Shown: one piece after another, positions 35,163-43,673 of the stretch
How positions within the stretch are numbered: position 1 is the first letter of the stretch
Layout of the letters: every line of letters starts with the position of its first letter
Source: Sphingobacterium spiritivorum ATCC 33861
Lineage (GTDB): Bacteria; Bacteroidota; Bacteroidia; Sphingobacteriales; Sphingobacteriaceae
DNA: 64,000 nucleotides
Direction: 5' to 3'
Assembly: GCF_000143765.1 (NCBI RefSeq)
Contig: NZ_GL379770.1
Coordinates: 1,762,903 to 1,826,902, forward strand
Notes under the pieces: model-generated
Seen by the model: only the letters and a program-made list of their open reading frames with translations
The model's database searches: none
Told to the model about the DNA's origin: nothing
Translations under genes and position numbers: made by a program

Positions 35163-35498
35163 CTAAGCTATTGGCTGAGGAGGCTGCCAGATACTTCCGG
35201 TATATGTGCAAACAACAGACGAATCTGTTATCACTACACTATCAGATATAAATTGGGAAAAAGGTTCTGAAATCCGCAGTATTTCAAAATGAAATACGGT
35301 CAAGGTAACACTGCAACAGCTACATTGACAAAATGGGGAACAGTAATCATCCTGATCCTGATTGTGATCATGAAGTAGCAGATCTTTAATATTTTGCCGG
35401 GAAGAAGATAAATCCTCACATTTATTTATGCCGTCACTGCACGGTACTACAGATAGCGCGACAAAATAAAAGGCCCATATGACTACCAGACACTTCAT
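35163..35498 (-). CDS. DUF6660 family metal-island protein
   Basis: I start at 35498 (MKCLVVIWAFYFVALSVVPC); upstream residues would cross the regulatory box. The 111-residue product has a signal-like hydrophobic N-terminus, then CSDGINKCEDLSS, LLHDHNQDQDDYCSPFCQCSCC and a tail of about 50 residues. DUF6660 proteins stand with heavy-metal efflux genes in Bacteroidetes, and the His/Asp/Cys cluster suggests metal binding in the envelope. The start is preceded by a near-copy of the box found before the ATPase, implying joint regulation. Confidence 0.75.
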   Translation of the reverse strand: MKCLVVIWAFYFVALSVVPCSDGINKCEDLSSSRQNIKDLLLHDHNQDQDDYCSPFCQCSCCSVTLTVFHFEILRISEPFSQFISDSVVITDSSVVCTYTGSIWQPPQPIA

Positions 35499-35526
35499 GA
35501 TCGCGTAAATGTATAAAACTATTTCA

Positions 35527-35541
35527 TACAATACTATTGCA
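35527..35541. promoter_or_regulatory. Second Zur/Fur-like box upstream of the DUF6660 gene
   Basis: TACAATA-C-TATTGCA differs from the ATPase box at a single base. It ends 29 bases before the DUF6660 start, where it would overlap the promoter. Confidence 0.55.
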
Positions 35542-35906
35542 AAGTGCAAATTTGTGAATCCGGTAAGAGCAAAATCCACTGTTATCATATAGTATTACAT
35601 CATAAGTATATAGTATAGGTGAATTATTTTTGATTTTTTTTCAAAGATTTTGAAATTCTTTTTTAACTTGCATTAAGGCTCTTTAAAGTACATGTAATAA
35701 TTTAACTTTACAGTGTCAAAGTATATTGAAGTGAATCTGTTTTTCATTTCAATTAAATCACACAACTAAATTAAAACGATCTTCTGTTAAAGGCAAAATG
35801 TAATTTTTGTTCAATACCCTGTATGTTCGTGTTTATAACGGTATTTGATATTGTGCAAAATTTTATTTTATGTATTTAAAACTCACAATTGATCAACTAT
35901 AACCAA
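35542..35906. other. AT-rich intergenic stretch before GH43
   Basis: Apart from the box at its left edge, I see no open frame of interest. There is a weak TATTTG-type element near 35843, but no full -33/-7 pair. It probably contains the GH43 promoter. Confidence 0.4.
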
Positions 35907-37553
35907 ATGAAAACTGTTAACCACTATTTCTTTCTTCTTTTTCTTTTACTAGAAAGCAGTCTAGTTCATGCGCAGGCTAATCAAATAAAAAATCCAATTT
36001 TACCGGGTTTTAATCCTGATCCCTGTATTGTTCGTGTGGATAAAGATTACTATATCTTTACATCAACCTTTGAATGGTTCCCGGGAATTCCTGTTTATCA
36101 TTCCAGAGACTTAATTAACTGGGAACAAATCGGTCATGTATTGACACGGGAAAGTCAGCTTAATATGCGGGGAACTGATGATTCCGACGGAATTTTTGCT
36201 CCTTCCATCACTTATCATAAAGGAACTTACTATTTATTTTTCACGAATGTTCAGAATGGTATAAACTGGCCATTAAAAGGATATCCCAATTATCTTGTAA
36301 CAGCGAGGGATCCCAGAGGACCATGGTCTGAGCCTGTACTTATCAATACACTGGGCTTTGACCCTTATTTATTTATAGATGATAATGACCGGGCCTATGT
36401 TGTGTATCGCATGTTTGATCACCGTCCTGAAAGCAAGCTGGAATCTCCTGGCATAGGTATGCACGCACTGGATCTGAAAACACTAAAACCTTTGGGAAAA
36501 CCTGAGCTCATTTATTCAGGATGGGACGAAAAAAATCCAAATACTGAAGGTCCAAAAATGCTCAAAAAAGATGGATATTATTACCTGTTTACCGCTGAAG
36601 GGGGAACCGGTTATAATCACAATGAATCCGTCGCCAGATCCAAAAATATCAGCGGGCCTTATGAACGTGCTCCGAAAATCTTTTATACTACGAAAGATAA
36701 CCCGTCTTCAGAAGTACAAAAATCCGGACACGGGACAGTTTTCTCTACTCCTGACGGCGAATGGTATACAACACACCTCGGTTCCCGGCCACTCACTACA
36801 AAAGGAAATTGTCCGCTGGGTCGTGAATCTTTTATTCAAAAGGTTCGCTGGAATGCTGATGGATGGCCGGAACTTGATAATAAAACCGGAATGCCGGAGA
36901 TGTATGTTCCGGCACCAGCCGGAGTAAAAAGCAGCTCTAATTCAGGTATGAATACCTCGTTTGTGGATCAGTTTGATACCGATAAACTCAATATGCGCTT
37001 CCAGGCTCTCCGGGAGTCCTGGAATCCTTCTTGGCTGTCTTTGAATAAGCGTAAAGGTCAGCTTGCGCTAAAAGGCAGAAGAGCACTGGGATCCAGATAT
37101 GATGAAAGTCTTGCTGCTGTACGCATTACATCATTGCAGCAGACTATTGAGACAGCTGTTGAATTTGAGCCTTCCGATTTCCGTCATGTTGCAGGATTAG
37201 TCTGTTATTACAATACACAACATTTTTATTCGCTGGGTTTAACTTCAGGGGATGACGGAAAACGCCAATTGGTATTGGCAGGTGCTGATGGCGGATATCA
37301 GCAGCTCGATCTAAAAACAATGACAGGTAATGTCAAAAAAGTATTTATGCGTGCATCTGTAAATGCTGAAAAACTACAATTTTATTATTCCACGGATGGA
37401 AGTCAATGGAATACAATAGGTAACACTCTTGACTTTGGTAAATTATCTGATGATTACGCGCGAGGATTTACAGGTGCCATGGCAGGCTTATTTGCGCAGG
37501 ATATTATGTATGAAAATACATGGGCTTATTTTGATTATCTGAAAGTAAAATAG
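35907..37553 (+). CDS. Glycoside hydrolase family 43, exported (beta-xylosidase/arabinofuranosidase type)
   Basis: I start at ATG 35907 (MKTVNHYFFLL), giving 548 residues with a signal peptide ending near VHAQ. The N-terminal five-bladed propeller carries the GH43 acidic residues in PGFNPDPCIVRVDKDYYIF, GFDPYLFIDDNDRAYVVY and NTEGPKMLKKDGYYYLF. The C-terminal 200 residues form the beta-sandwich (DUF1349/GH43_C2-type, FEPSDFRHVAGLVCYYN) found in xylan 1,4-beta-xylosidases. It is an inverting enzyme acting on xylo- or arabino-oligosaccharides. It is a single-gene unit with a strong terminator. Confidence 0.9.
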   Translation: MKTVNHYFFLLFLLLESSLVHAQANQIKNPILPGFNPDPCIVRVDKDYYIFTSTFEWFPGIPVYHSRDLINWEQIGHVLTRESQLNMRGTDDSDGIFAPSITYHKGTYYLFFTNVQNGINWPLKGYPNYLVTARDPRGPWSEPVLINTLGFDPYLFIDDNDRAYVVYRMFDHRPESKLESPGIGMHALDLKTLKPLGKPELIYSGWDEKNPNTEGPKMLKKDGYYYLFTAEGGTGYNHNESVARSKNISGPYERAPKIFYTTKDNPSSEVQKSGHGTVFSTPDGEWYTTHLGSRPLTTKGNCPLGRESFIQKVRWNADGWPELDNKTGMPEMYVPAPAGVKSSSNSGMNTSFVDQFDTDKLNMRFQALRESWNPSWLSLNKRKGQLALKGRRALGSRYDESLAAVRITSLQQTIETAVEFEPSDFRHVAGLVCYYNTQHFYSLGLTSGDDGKRQLVLAGADGGYQQLDLKTMTGNVKKVFMRASVNAEKLQFYYSTDGSQWNTIGNTLDFGKLSDDYARGFTGAMAGLFAQDIMYENTWAYFDYLKVK

Positions 37554-37590
37554 ACCGACCATTATATAATTTCACTATATATGCTACATA

Positions 37591-37626
37591 ACAACAACGG
37601 CTGATAGTTATATCAGCCGTTGTTGT
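37591..37626 (+). terminator. Rho-independent terminator after GH43
   Basis: A perfect 16-bp stem (ACAACAACGGCTGATA / TATCAGCCGTTGTTGT) has a GTTA loop. Confidence 0.8.
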
Positions 37627-37722
37627 ATATTGTTGTTATGTCTGATATCCTTATTTAAAATATGCTTTTTTTATTTTGATTTTACTATATTGTAGACTGT
37701 GATTTTTAATCGTTACAGAACA

Positions 37723-38915
37723 ATGCCCCTTTCCAGGTCTACTCTAGTTGCCATTATGGTATTCCTCTTAGCATTACCGGCTATTTGTCACGCACAGAAT
37801 CTGAATGCTTCAAAAATTCATAATTCCAATTTTTGCGATACAATACCTTTTGAATATGTAAAGAACAAAATAATTGTTAAACTGACTATTGAAAATAAGG
37901 AAAGAAGATTTATACTGGACACCGGTGCGCCTTTTCTGATATCAGAGCAATTACGTGCAGAACTGAACCTTAAATCCAAACATAAAATACAGACAACTGA
38001 TGTAACCGGCAGATCAAACGATATCCCCGTTGTAAAAATGCCTGAAATTCAATTCGGAAATATCTCTTTTTCAAATGCACAGGCACTGGTATATGACTTG
38101 TCAGCCAGTGGTCTTTTGCAGTGCTTTGCAGTGGATGGACTTTTAGGAAGTACAATCCTTAAGCATTGTATTGTACAAATTGATCTTGAAAAAAATGGAT
38201 AATCCTGACCGATAGAATTGAAAATTTTCGCGTACTTCCTGACGAAAGAATGGCGTTGGCTTTTGACAAAAACAGCAGGCCTTTTTTAGACATAAAAATT
38301 GCTGAAAGTACCCCATTCAGGGTTTTATTTGATAGTGGTTCGGACAAACTTTTAGCTTTATCCTATCTTACCTACAGCGAACTGAATAAAAAGCGAGAAG
38401 CGAAAGCGCTTTACAAAGGCAAAGGCTCTGTGTCATCGGGACTCTTTGGTGCAGGAAAAGAGGGAGAGGAATTGAGAATTCTGCTTAATCAGCTTGAAAT
38501 TGGCCCGGGAATTCTGGATAGTATCGTAACGAATGTATCGGAAAACAAAAATAAGAATGCGATAGGCATGCCTGTAGGTAAGTTTGGAATAATCACGCTC
38601 GATTATTTGCACAAACACTTTTACTTTCATCCTTATCAGTCCAGACAGGTCGTTACAAACGGCAATTTTTACGGCTTCGATTCCCAGCTTGTCAACGATG
38701 ACTATATCGCCTCTGTGGTATACGAAGGTTCGAACGCAGAAAAAGCAGGCTTGAAACGCGGAGATATTATTCTGCAGATCAATGAATATAAAGTGGATGA
38801 ATTTAAGGATATATGTCAACTTTTCTTTGGAAATTACTTCACAGGTGAAAGCCTGAATCTCACCGTAAAAGATAAAGATAACAACATAAAAACAGTAAAA
38901 ATAGCGAAAGAATAA
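37723..38915 (+). pseudogene. Retropepsin-like double aspartyl protease with PDZ domain, split by a frameshift
   Basis: Two adjacent frames encode one family. The first (ATG 37723; signal peptide ending near ICHAQ) has a protease half with FILDTGAPFLIS and stops at 38202. The second, in the -1 frame, begins directly after an A7 run (38189-38195) and contains the second half, VLFDSGSDKLLALS. A PDZ domain then follows near the C-terminus (VVYEGSNAEKAGLKRGDIILQ). One extra A would restore a continuous protein of about 398 residues; translation across the join reads WIILTDRIENFRVLPDERM. It could be a true pseudogene, a sequencing error, phase variation or ribosomal/transcriptional slippage. Confidence 0.82.
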
Positions 38916-38942
38916 ACAGGAGAAAAGAACTGATTTAATTTT

Positions 38943-38978
38943 AAAAAAACGAGTAGTTCCCTTTTTAGTGACTACTCG
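38943..38978 (-). terminator. Rho-independent terminator for the arginase operon
   Basis: An 8-bp stem (CGAGTAGT / ACTACTCG) is followed on the minus strand by a run of seven Ts. Confidence 0.72.
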
Positions 38979-39009
38979 CTTATAGAAACACCTTGTCTGT
39001 ACCCGGATT

Positions 39010-39969
39010 TTACTCCGTACTTTCTATTACAGGTGCCACCTGTTCCAGTATATCGAATGTAACTTCAGCCATTCTGTTTCCATGATGATCCAACAGAGGA
39101 TTTACTTCCACGACTTCCATACAAACTACTTTTTCCGAACGTATCAGTTCCTGCAATAGTAAGGTAACTTCAAAAGGAAAGAACCCTTCAGGGACAGGTG
39201 TACCTGTTCCTTCAGAAATCTTTTCACTGTCCATACTATCCACATCAAAGGAAACATACAAAATATCGCAGTTTTTCAATTGGTCAAAGACTTCTTTAAC
39301 ACACTGTTCCACTTTCTTCGTGCGCACCTCTCCCACCTGATAGTTTTTGATGCCCAGTCTTTCGATCAGCATATCTTCGGGTTCCTCCGTATCACGTACG
39401 CCAAAATATACCAGATCCTCAGCCATCAATTTAGGCTCAGCTGTACCTACATGCTTTAGTTTTTCCCAATATGTCTGTGTATGGCTGTCTACCTCATTAA
39501 TCCGGGACAGTAAATTATCTTTCTGCAATACTGCAGCTATCGGCATTCCGTGCAGATTTCCGGAAGGCGTCGTATAGGGTGAGTGTATATCCGCATGCGC
39601 ATCGATCCAGATCACACCCAGCCTTTTGTCCGGAAGAGCCGCTTTTATACCGCTGATCGTACCGATAGCTGAAGAATGATCACCGGAGAATACCAAAGGA
39701 AAATTTTCCTTCAGAATGCTGTCTTCAACAATTGACGCTACCTGCTTACATTGCTGGTAAACCTGTTTTATATGTTTACCGAATGGATTAAAATCGTTTT
39801 CATAAACGGAATCATTACGTGTCTGTACATCTACAAACGGATACTTCTTAAAGAAAAGGCTCCCCTTATTAATAGCAGCGATCTCTATAGCATCTATCCC
39901 TAGATCTGAGCCTCTTGTTCCTGCACCTATATCAGATCTGTTCTTAATCAGTTCTATCGATCTTCTCAT
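39010..39969 (-). CDS. rocF: Arginase (ureohydrolase family)
   Basis: This manganese enzyme hydrolyses L-arginine to ornithine and urea. The metal-binding motifs are all present: SGDHS (95-99), DAHADIHS (123-130) and VSFDVDSMD near residues 240-248. TGTPVPEG in the C-terminal third also fits. Length (319) is normal. The start codon overlaps the ornithine aminotransferase stop by four bases, so the two genes form a coupled two-step pathway from arginine to glutamate semialdehyde. Formimidoylglutamase is an alternative family member, but context favours arginase. Confidence 0.88.
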   Translation of the reverse strand: MRRSIELIKNRSDIGAGTRGSDLGIDAIEIAAINKGSLFFKKYPFVDVQTRNDSVYENDFNPFGKHIKQVYQQCKQVASIVEDSILKENFPLVFSGDHSSAIGTISGIKAALPDKRLGVIWIDAHADIHSPYTTPSGNLHGMPIAAVLQKDNLLSRINEVDSHTQTYWEKLKHVGTAEPKLMAEDLVYFGVRDTEEPEDMLIERLGIKNYQVGEVRTKKVEQCVKEVFDQLKNCDILYVSFDVDSMDSEKISEGTGTPVPEGFFPFEVTLLLQELIRSEKVVCMEVVEVNPLLDHHGNRMAEVTFDILEQVAPVIESTE

Positions 39970-41225
39970 ACAAACGCATTTAAGGATTTTTCGATTATAT
40001 GGAGACAGTCATTTATCTGTTGCTCATTGATTACTAAAGGGGGTGCCAGGCGAATTTTATTGCCATGTGTGGGTTTGGCCAAAAGACCGTTTTTTTTGAA
40101 TTCAAGACATAGATTCCAGGCTAATTCATCCTCTTCAGAGCAATTCATTTCTATAGCTGTGAGTAAGCCCTTACCTCTTACTTCTCTAATCAAAGTCATC
40201 CTGGCTGCAATATCTCGTAGTCCGGAACGTAATATTTCACCCATTTTTCTACTGTTTTCAGTCAGTTTTTCATCCAGTATGACTTGCAGCGCTTCTATGG
40301 AAACAGCACAAGCCAGCGGATTGCCTCCATAGGTGGATCCATGTTCACCGGGCTTGATGGTAAGCATAATATCATCATCAGCCAGTACTGCAGATACAGG
40401 TAATACACCTCCGGACAGAGCCTTGCCTAAAATCAGAATATCAGGTTTACTGTTGTGTGCAGAGGCGAAGACATCGTAGGAGGCCAGCAAATTGCCGGTA
40501 CGCCCTATGCCTGTTTGTATCTCATCCGCTATAAACAATACATTATATGCAGTACATAGCCGTCTGATCTCAGACAGATAGGTCTCGTCAGGAATAATAA
40601 TTCCGGCTTCTCCCTGAATAGGTTCTACAATAAAGCCTGCAATATTTTTATTTTCTTTCAAAAGGTTTTCAAAAGCCTGTATATCATTATAAGGTACCTG
40701 CATGATTCCTTCTACAAAAGGACCAAATTCACGTGTACTCACTTCATCATTAGATGCAGAGATGACAGAAATAGTCCTTCCGTGAAAATTATCTTTGGCG
40801 AATACAATTTTAGCCTGGTTATCGGGGATTCCCTTTACCTGATATCCCCACTTACGACAGAGTTTCATAGCTGTTTCTACAGCCTCTACTCCGGAATTCA
40901 TAATCAGCGCCTTATTATACCCAAATAGCTTGCAGATATACTCTTCAAATTCTCCAAGTTTATTATTAAAAAATGCCCGGGAAGTAAGCGTTAGTTTCCT
41001 GGCCTGTTCTGTCAATGCATGGATAATGCGCGGATGGCAGTGGCCTTGATTAACAGCAGAATAGGCCGATAGAAAATCAACATATTTTTTACCTTCCACA
41101 TCCCATACAAATACGCCTTCTCCTCTTTCCAATACAACCGGAAGCGGATGATAATTATGGGCACCATATTGATTCTCTTTAGCTATAAAAGCATCACTTT
41201 TAGTTTTATCGGTTTGAATATTCAT
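39966..41225 (-). CDS. rocD: Ornithine--oxo-acid aminotransferase
   Basis: This is a PLP-dependent class III aminotransferase that converts ornithine plus 2-oxoglutarate to glutamate 5-semialdehyde and glutamate. Hallmarks are [18 protein letters not shown] at the start, the PLP-binding [28 protein letters not shown] and the Schiff-base lysine in [16 protein letters not shown] place the start at ATG 41225 ([11 protein letters not shown]). The ATG at 41246 would lie only about five bases from the -7 promoter element, too close for a leader. It is first gene of the operon with arginase. Confidence 0.92.
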   Translation of the reverse strand: MNIQTDKTKSDAFIAKENQYGAHNYHPLPVVLERGEGVFVWDVEGKKYVDFLSAYSAVNQGHCHPRIIHALTEQARKLTLTSRAFFNNKLGEFEEYICKLFGYNKALIMNSGVEAVETAMKLCRKWGYQVKGIPDNQAKIVFAKDNFHGRTISVISASNDEVSTREFGPFVEGIMQVPYNDIQAFENLLKENKNIAGFIVEPIQGEAGIIIPDETYLSEIRRLCTAYNVLFIADEIQTGIGRTGNLLASYDVFASAHNSKPDILILGKALSGGVLPVSAVLADDDIMLTIKPGEHGSTYGGNPLACAVSIEALQVILDEKLTENSRKMGEILRSGLRDIAARMTLIREVRGKGLLTAIEMNCSEEDELAWNLCLEFKKNGLLAKPTHGNKIRLAPPLVINEQQINDCLHIIEKSLNAFV

Positions 41226-41251
41226 ATCCTCAATATTATTATTCATATTTT

Positions 41252-41284
41252 CAAACTTATAAAATATAACATGTAAAAAGCAAA
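41252..41284 (-). promoter_or_regulatory. Promoter for rocD-rocF (TTTG-N21-TAAGTTTG)
   Basis: On the minus strand TTTG (41284-41281) is followed after 21 bases by TAAGTTTG (41259-41252), a full -33/-7 match. Transcription should start near 41246. Confidence 0.65.
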
Positions 41285-41295
41285 TAAATATTGAA

Positions 41296-41330
41296 TTTGA
41301 CTTTTAAAACAACAAATTATATTAAATTTG
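41296..41330 (+). promoter_or_regulatory. Promoter for the Lrp regulator (TTTG-N23-TAAATTTG)
   Basis: TTTG at 41296-41299 and TAAATTTG at 41323-41330 lie 22 bases before the Lrp ATG. The promoter runs back-to-back with the rocD promoter in a 127-base AT-rich region. Confidence 0.6.
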
Positions 41331-41352
41331 AATATACAACTCAACAAAAACC

Positions 41353-41805
41353 ATGTATACATTAGATGATTTTGATATCCGGATACTGAAAACGCTGGAC
41401 ACAGACGGCCGAATGGCTTATTCGGCTATTGCCACTGAAATGGGAGTTTCCAATACGATGGTTCATCAGCGTATAAGCCGCTTATCCGATCAGGGAATAC
41501 TGGAAGGAACTAAGCCGGTCTTGAATGAAAAAAAACTCGGTTATGACTGGGGAGCTTTCACAGGTATCAGTCTTGAAAAGGATTATGATTCAAAGCGGGT
41601 AATCGAAGAATTACAGAAAATACCGGAAGTCACCGAATGTTATTACATTACAGGAAACTATACATTATACATTAAGATCGTTGCCAAAAATCATGAACAT
41701 ATGCGGCAATTATTGTATGAAAAAATTGATAATATTCCGGGAATTGCAAAGACAGATTCTATTATTGAACTGGGCTGTGCATTCAAACGCAATATTATTT
41801 TGTAG
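41353..41805 (+). CDS. Lrp/AsnC family transcriptional regulator
   Basis: The 150-residue protein has an N-terminal helix-turn-helix (DDFDIRILKTLDTDGRMAYS, then MGVSNTMVHQRISRL) and a C-terminal ligand-binding RAM domain (VTECYYITGNYTLYIKIVAK). It is divergent from the ornithine aminotransferase-arginase operon with paired promoters. It is probably an amino-acid-responsive regulator (arginine or ornithine) of that operon, as seen for BkdR/ArgR-like Lrp proteins (inference). Confidence 0.92.
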   Translation: MYTLDDFDIRILKTLDTDGRMAYSAIATEMGVSNTMVHQRISRLSDQGILEGTKPVLNEKKLGYDWGAFTGISLEKDYDSKRVIEELQKIPEVTECYYITGNYTLYIKIVAKNHEHMRQLLYEKIDNIPGIAKTDSIIELGCAFKRNIIL

Positions 41806-41814
41806 ACAGGCTGG

Positions 41815-42513
41815 TTAGTTTTTCCCCAGCCATTCACCAATCAGTTTCCGGTAGGTCTCACCGATCGGGAGATATTCACCATTGGTCATGACGATCTGAC
41901 TCCCCTCTATTACCTTGATTCTTTTTAAAGGGACAATATAGGATCGGTGTATGCGTACAAACTGATGCTGTGGCAATCTGTCCAGAATATCTTTCATATT
42001 CTCTAATACGACCATGCGTTCAGAAACCGTATGAATACGGATATAATCTTTCAACCCTTCTATATATAGGATATCCTCCGGTTGAATTTTATAATGCTTG
42101 CGGTCTGCTTTTACAAAGAGCGAATTATCCGATTCACTGCTCTGGAAGGTATCCTGCCAACGGTTGAATTTTTCTACACTCTGATAAAAACGATTGAATG
42201 TGATTGGCTTCAATAAGAAATCAATGACATTAAACTGAAAGGCATCCAGTGCATATTCGGAGTAAGCGGAAGTAATAATAAAATTATGCTTCTGATTAAA
42301 CATCTGCATTAACTCAATTCCTGTGAGCTGAGGCATCTGAATATCTATAAATATAAGATCTACGGACTCAGAATTCAATATTTCAATTACCTCAAAGGCA
42401 TCGCTTCCTGCATATATAACGTTCAATTGTGACACCTTAGAGGCATAATCTGCCAGGAGATTTACGGCAAAAGGTTCATCATCTAAAATAAGGCAGTTTA
42501 TTTTTCTTTTCAT
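41815..42513 (-). CDS. LytTR family response regulator (second system)
   Basis: The 232-residue protein has a receiver domain with the acceptor Asp in DLIFIDIQMPQLTGIELMQ, a conserved Lys in FLLKPITFNRF, and a C-terminal LytTR DNA-binding domain (ILYIEGLKDYIRIHTVSERM, FVRIHRSYIVPLKRIKVIEG). It overlaps the histidine kinase stop by four bases. The nearest divergent candidate target is the outer-membrane beta-barrel gene at 43674, but I found no clear 21-base repeat there. Confidence 0.93.
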   Translation of the reverse strand: MKRKINCLILDDEPFAVNLLADYASKVSQLNVIYAGSDAFEVIEILNSESVDLIFIDIQMPQLTGIELMQMFNQKHNFIITSAYSEYALDAFQFNVIDFLLKPITFNRFYQSVEKFNRWQDTFQSSESDNSLFVKADRKHYKIQPEDILYIEGLKDYIRIHTVSERMVVLENMKDILDRLPQHQFVRIHRSYIVPLKRIKVIEGSQIVMTNGEYLPIGETYRKLIGEWLGKN

Positions 42514-43535
42514 CCTAAAATTATTTGCAGTTCAGCTGTAAACACGTTATTCTCACTTTGCAGGTTTAAATTATGGGTGTCCGGATAATATATCTCCAGA
42601 CGTTTCTTTAAATTATCCAGTCCAATGCCTCCTAATTTATCCTTTTTATGATTTCCGATTCCGTTTTCTATTCTAAAGGTTAGATTTTTTGCATCTGCAT
42701 TCAGCTTTATTATAATGGGAGCTGTATTGGAAGCAATCCCATGTTTCAAAGCATTTTCAACTAAAGGAGACAGTAGATAAGGTGGTATTTCGATATGGTC
42801 ATTTACAACCTGAACAGTTAATTGAACAAAGGCATTTTCCTGATGGCGCAGTTGCTCCAATTCCAGATATGCCCTGATATATCCGATTTCATCTGCCAGC
42901 TTTATCTTTTCCTTCTGAGATTCATAAGTTGTAAAGCGCATAATCTGACTCAATTTCTCAATTGCAGGTAATGATTTATCGGATTGAAAGTATACCATCG
43001 AATAAATATTATTAAGGGTATTGAAGATAAAATGAGGATTGATCTGTGCTTTCAGAAATTTAATTTCTGTGTTTTTGTTTTCCTCAATAATAATCTTATT
43101 GTACTCCAAAAGTCTGATAAAATAGATGGCAAACCAAAGTAGAGAACTGAAGACAATCGGCATACTGCTGTAATGCATATTGTCCAGCATGTAACTGACG
43201 ACTGTAGTATTGACATAATTGACTTTATGAAATAATATATCTGTTACAACCTGCTCCGACAGCCATCGTAAAGCTGTAAAAAACAGATAGGAAACACCTA
43301 TTCCCAAAAACAGCTTTTTCCATTTAAATGCCTTAAATGCCCATTTCATGACTAACAAATAATGAAAGTAAAAAGTGGAAACAAAACATATCATATAAGT
43401 AGTGTAAAATAAGTCCGGCACCGCAAATCGGGCATACAACGGATTTTTCACGAATGTAAAGTAGATAACGATCAACCAGAATATAAGATGGATAAACCGC
43501 TCCGTCTTTTTTGACAATGTTCCTTTATACAACAT
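42510..43535 (-). CDS. LytS-type sensor histidine kinase (second system)
   Basis: The 341-residue protein has four hydrophobic segments in residues 1-150, followed by the His_kinase motif FLKAQINPHFIFNTLNNIYS, then IPPYLLSPLVENALKHGI and GGIGLDNLKKRLEI in the ATP-binding domain. It has no periplasmic sensor domain of note, so the signal may be in the membrane. The gene start is divergent from the outer-membrane protein gene, with 138 bases between the start codons. Confidence 0.92.
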   Translation of the reverse strand: MLYKGTLSKKTERFIHLIFWLIVIYFTFVKNPLYARFAVPDLFYTTYMICFVSTFYFHYLLVMKWAFKAFKWKKLFLGIGVSYLFFTALRWLSEQVVTDILFHKVNYVNTTVVSYMLDNMHYSSMPIVFSSLLWFAIYFIRLLEYNKIIIEENKNTEIKFLKAQINPHFIFNTLNNIYSMVYFQSDKSLPAIEKLSQIMRFTTYESQKEKIKLADEIGYIRAYLELEQLRHQENAFVQLTVQVVNDHIEIPPYLLSPLVENALKHGIASNTAPIIIKLNADAKNLTFRIENGIGNHKKDKLGGIGLDNLKKRLEIYYPDTHNLNLQSENNVFTAELQIILG

Positions 43536-43607
43536 CTAACTGTTTTTTTTCAAAGGTACTCATTCATAAAAGTCCTTTAAAACGGATTCGTAGATAAAGC
43601 GGAGGGG

Positions 43608-43640
43608 TTTGTCGAAAAAAATAGGTCAATACTATATTTC
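43608..43640 (+). promoter_or_regulatory. Candidate promoter for the outer-membrane beta-barrel gene (TTTG-N21-TATATTTC)
   Basis: TTTG at 43608-43611 and TATATTTC at 43633-43640 (one mismatch to TAnnTTTG) are separated by 21 bases, and the ATG lies 33 bases further. Confidence 0.45.
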
Positions 43641-43673
43641 GGGGAATATTTGTCCGGATTTAACATTAAACAC

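Noticed and set aside
35085..35270. Plus-strand frame of 61 codons opposite the DUF6660 gene
   Set aside because: It overlaps the better supported minus-strand gene and resembles no known protein.
38182..38200. Programmed -1 frameshift site
   Set aside because: GAA-AAA-AAT only partly fits a slippery heptamer and no stimulatory stem was clear. I list the gene as frameshifted and keep slippage as one of several explanations.
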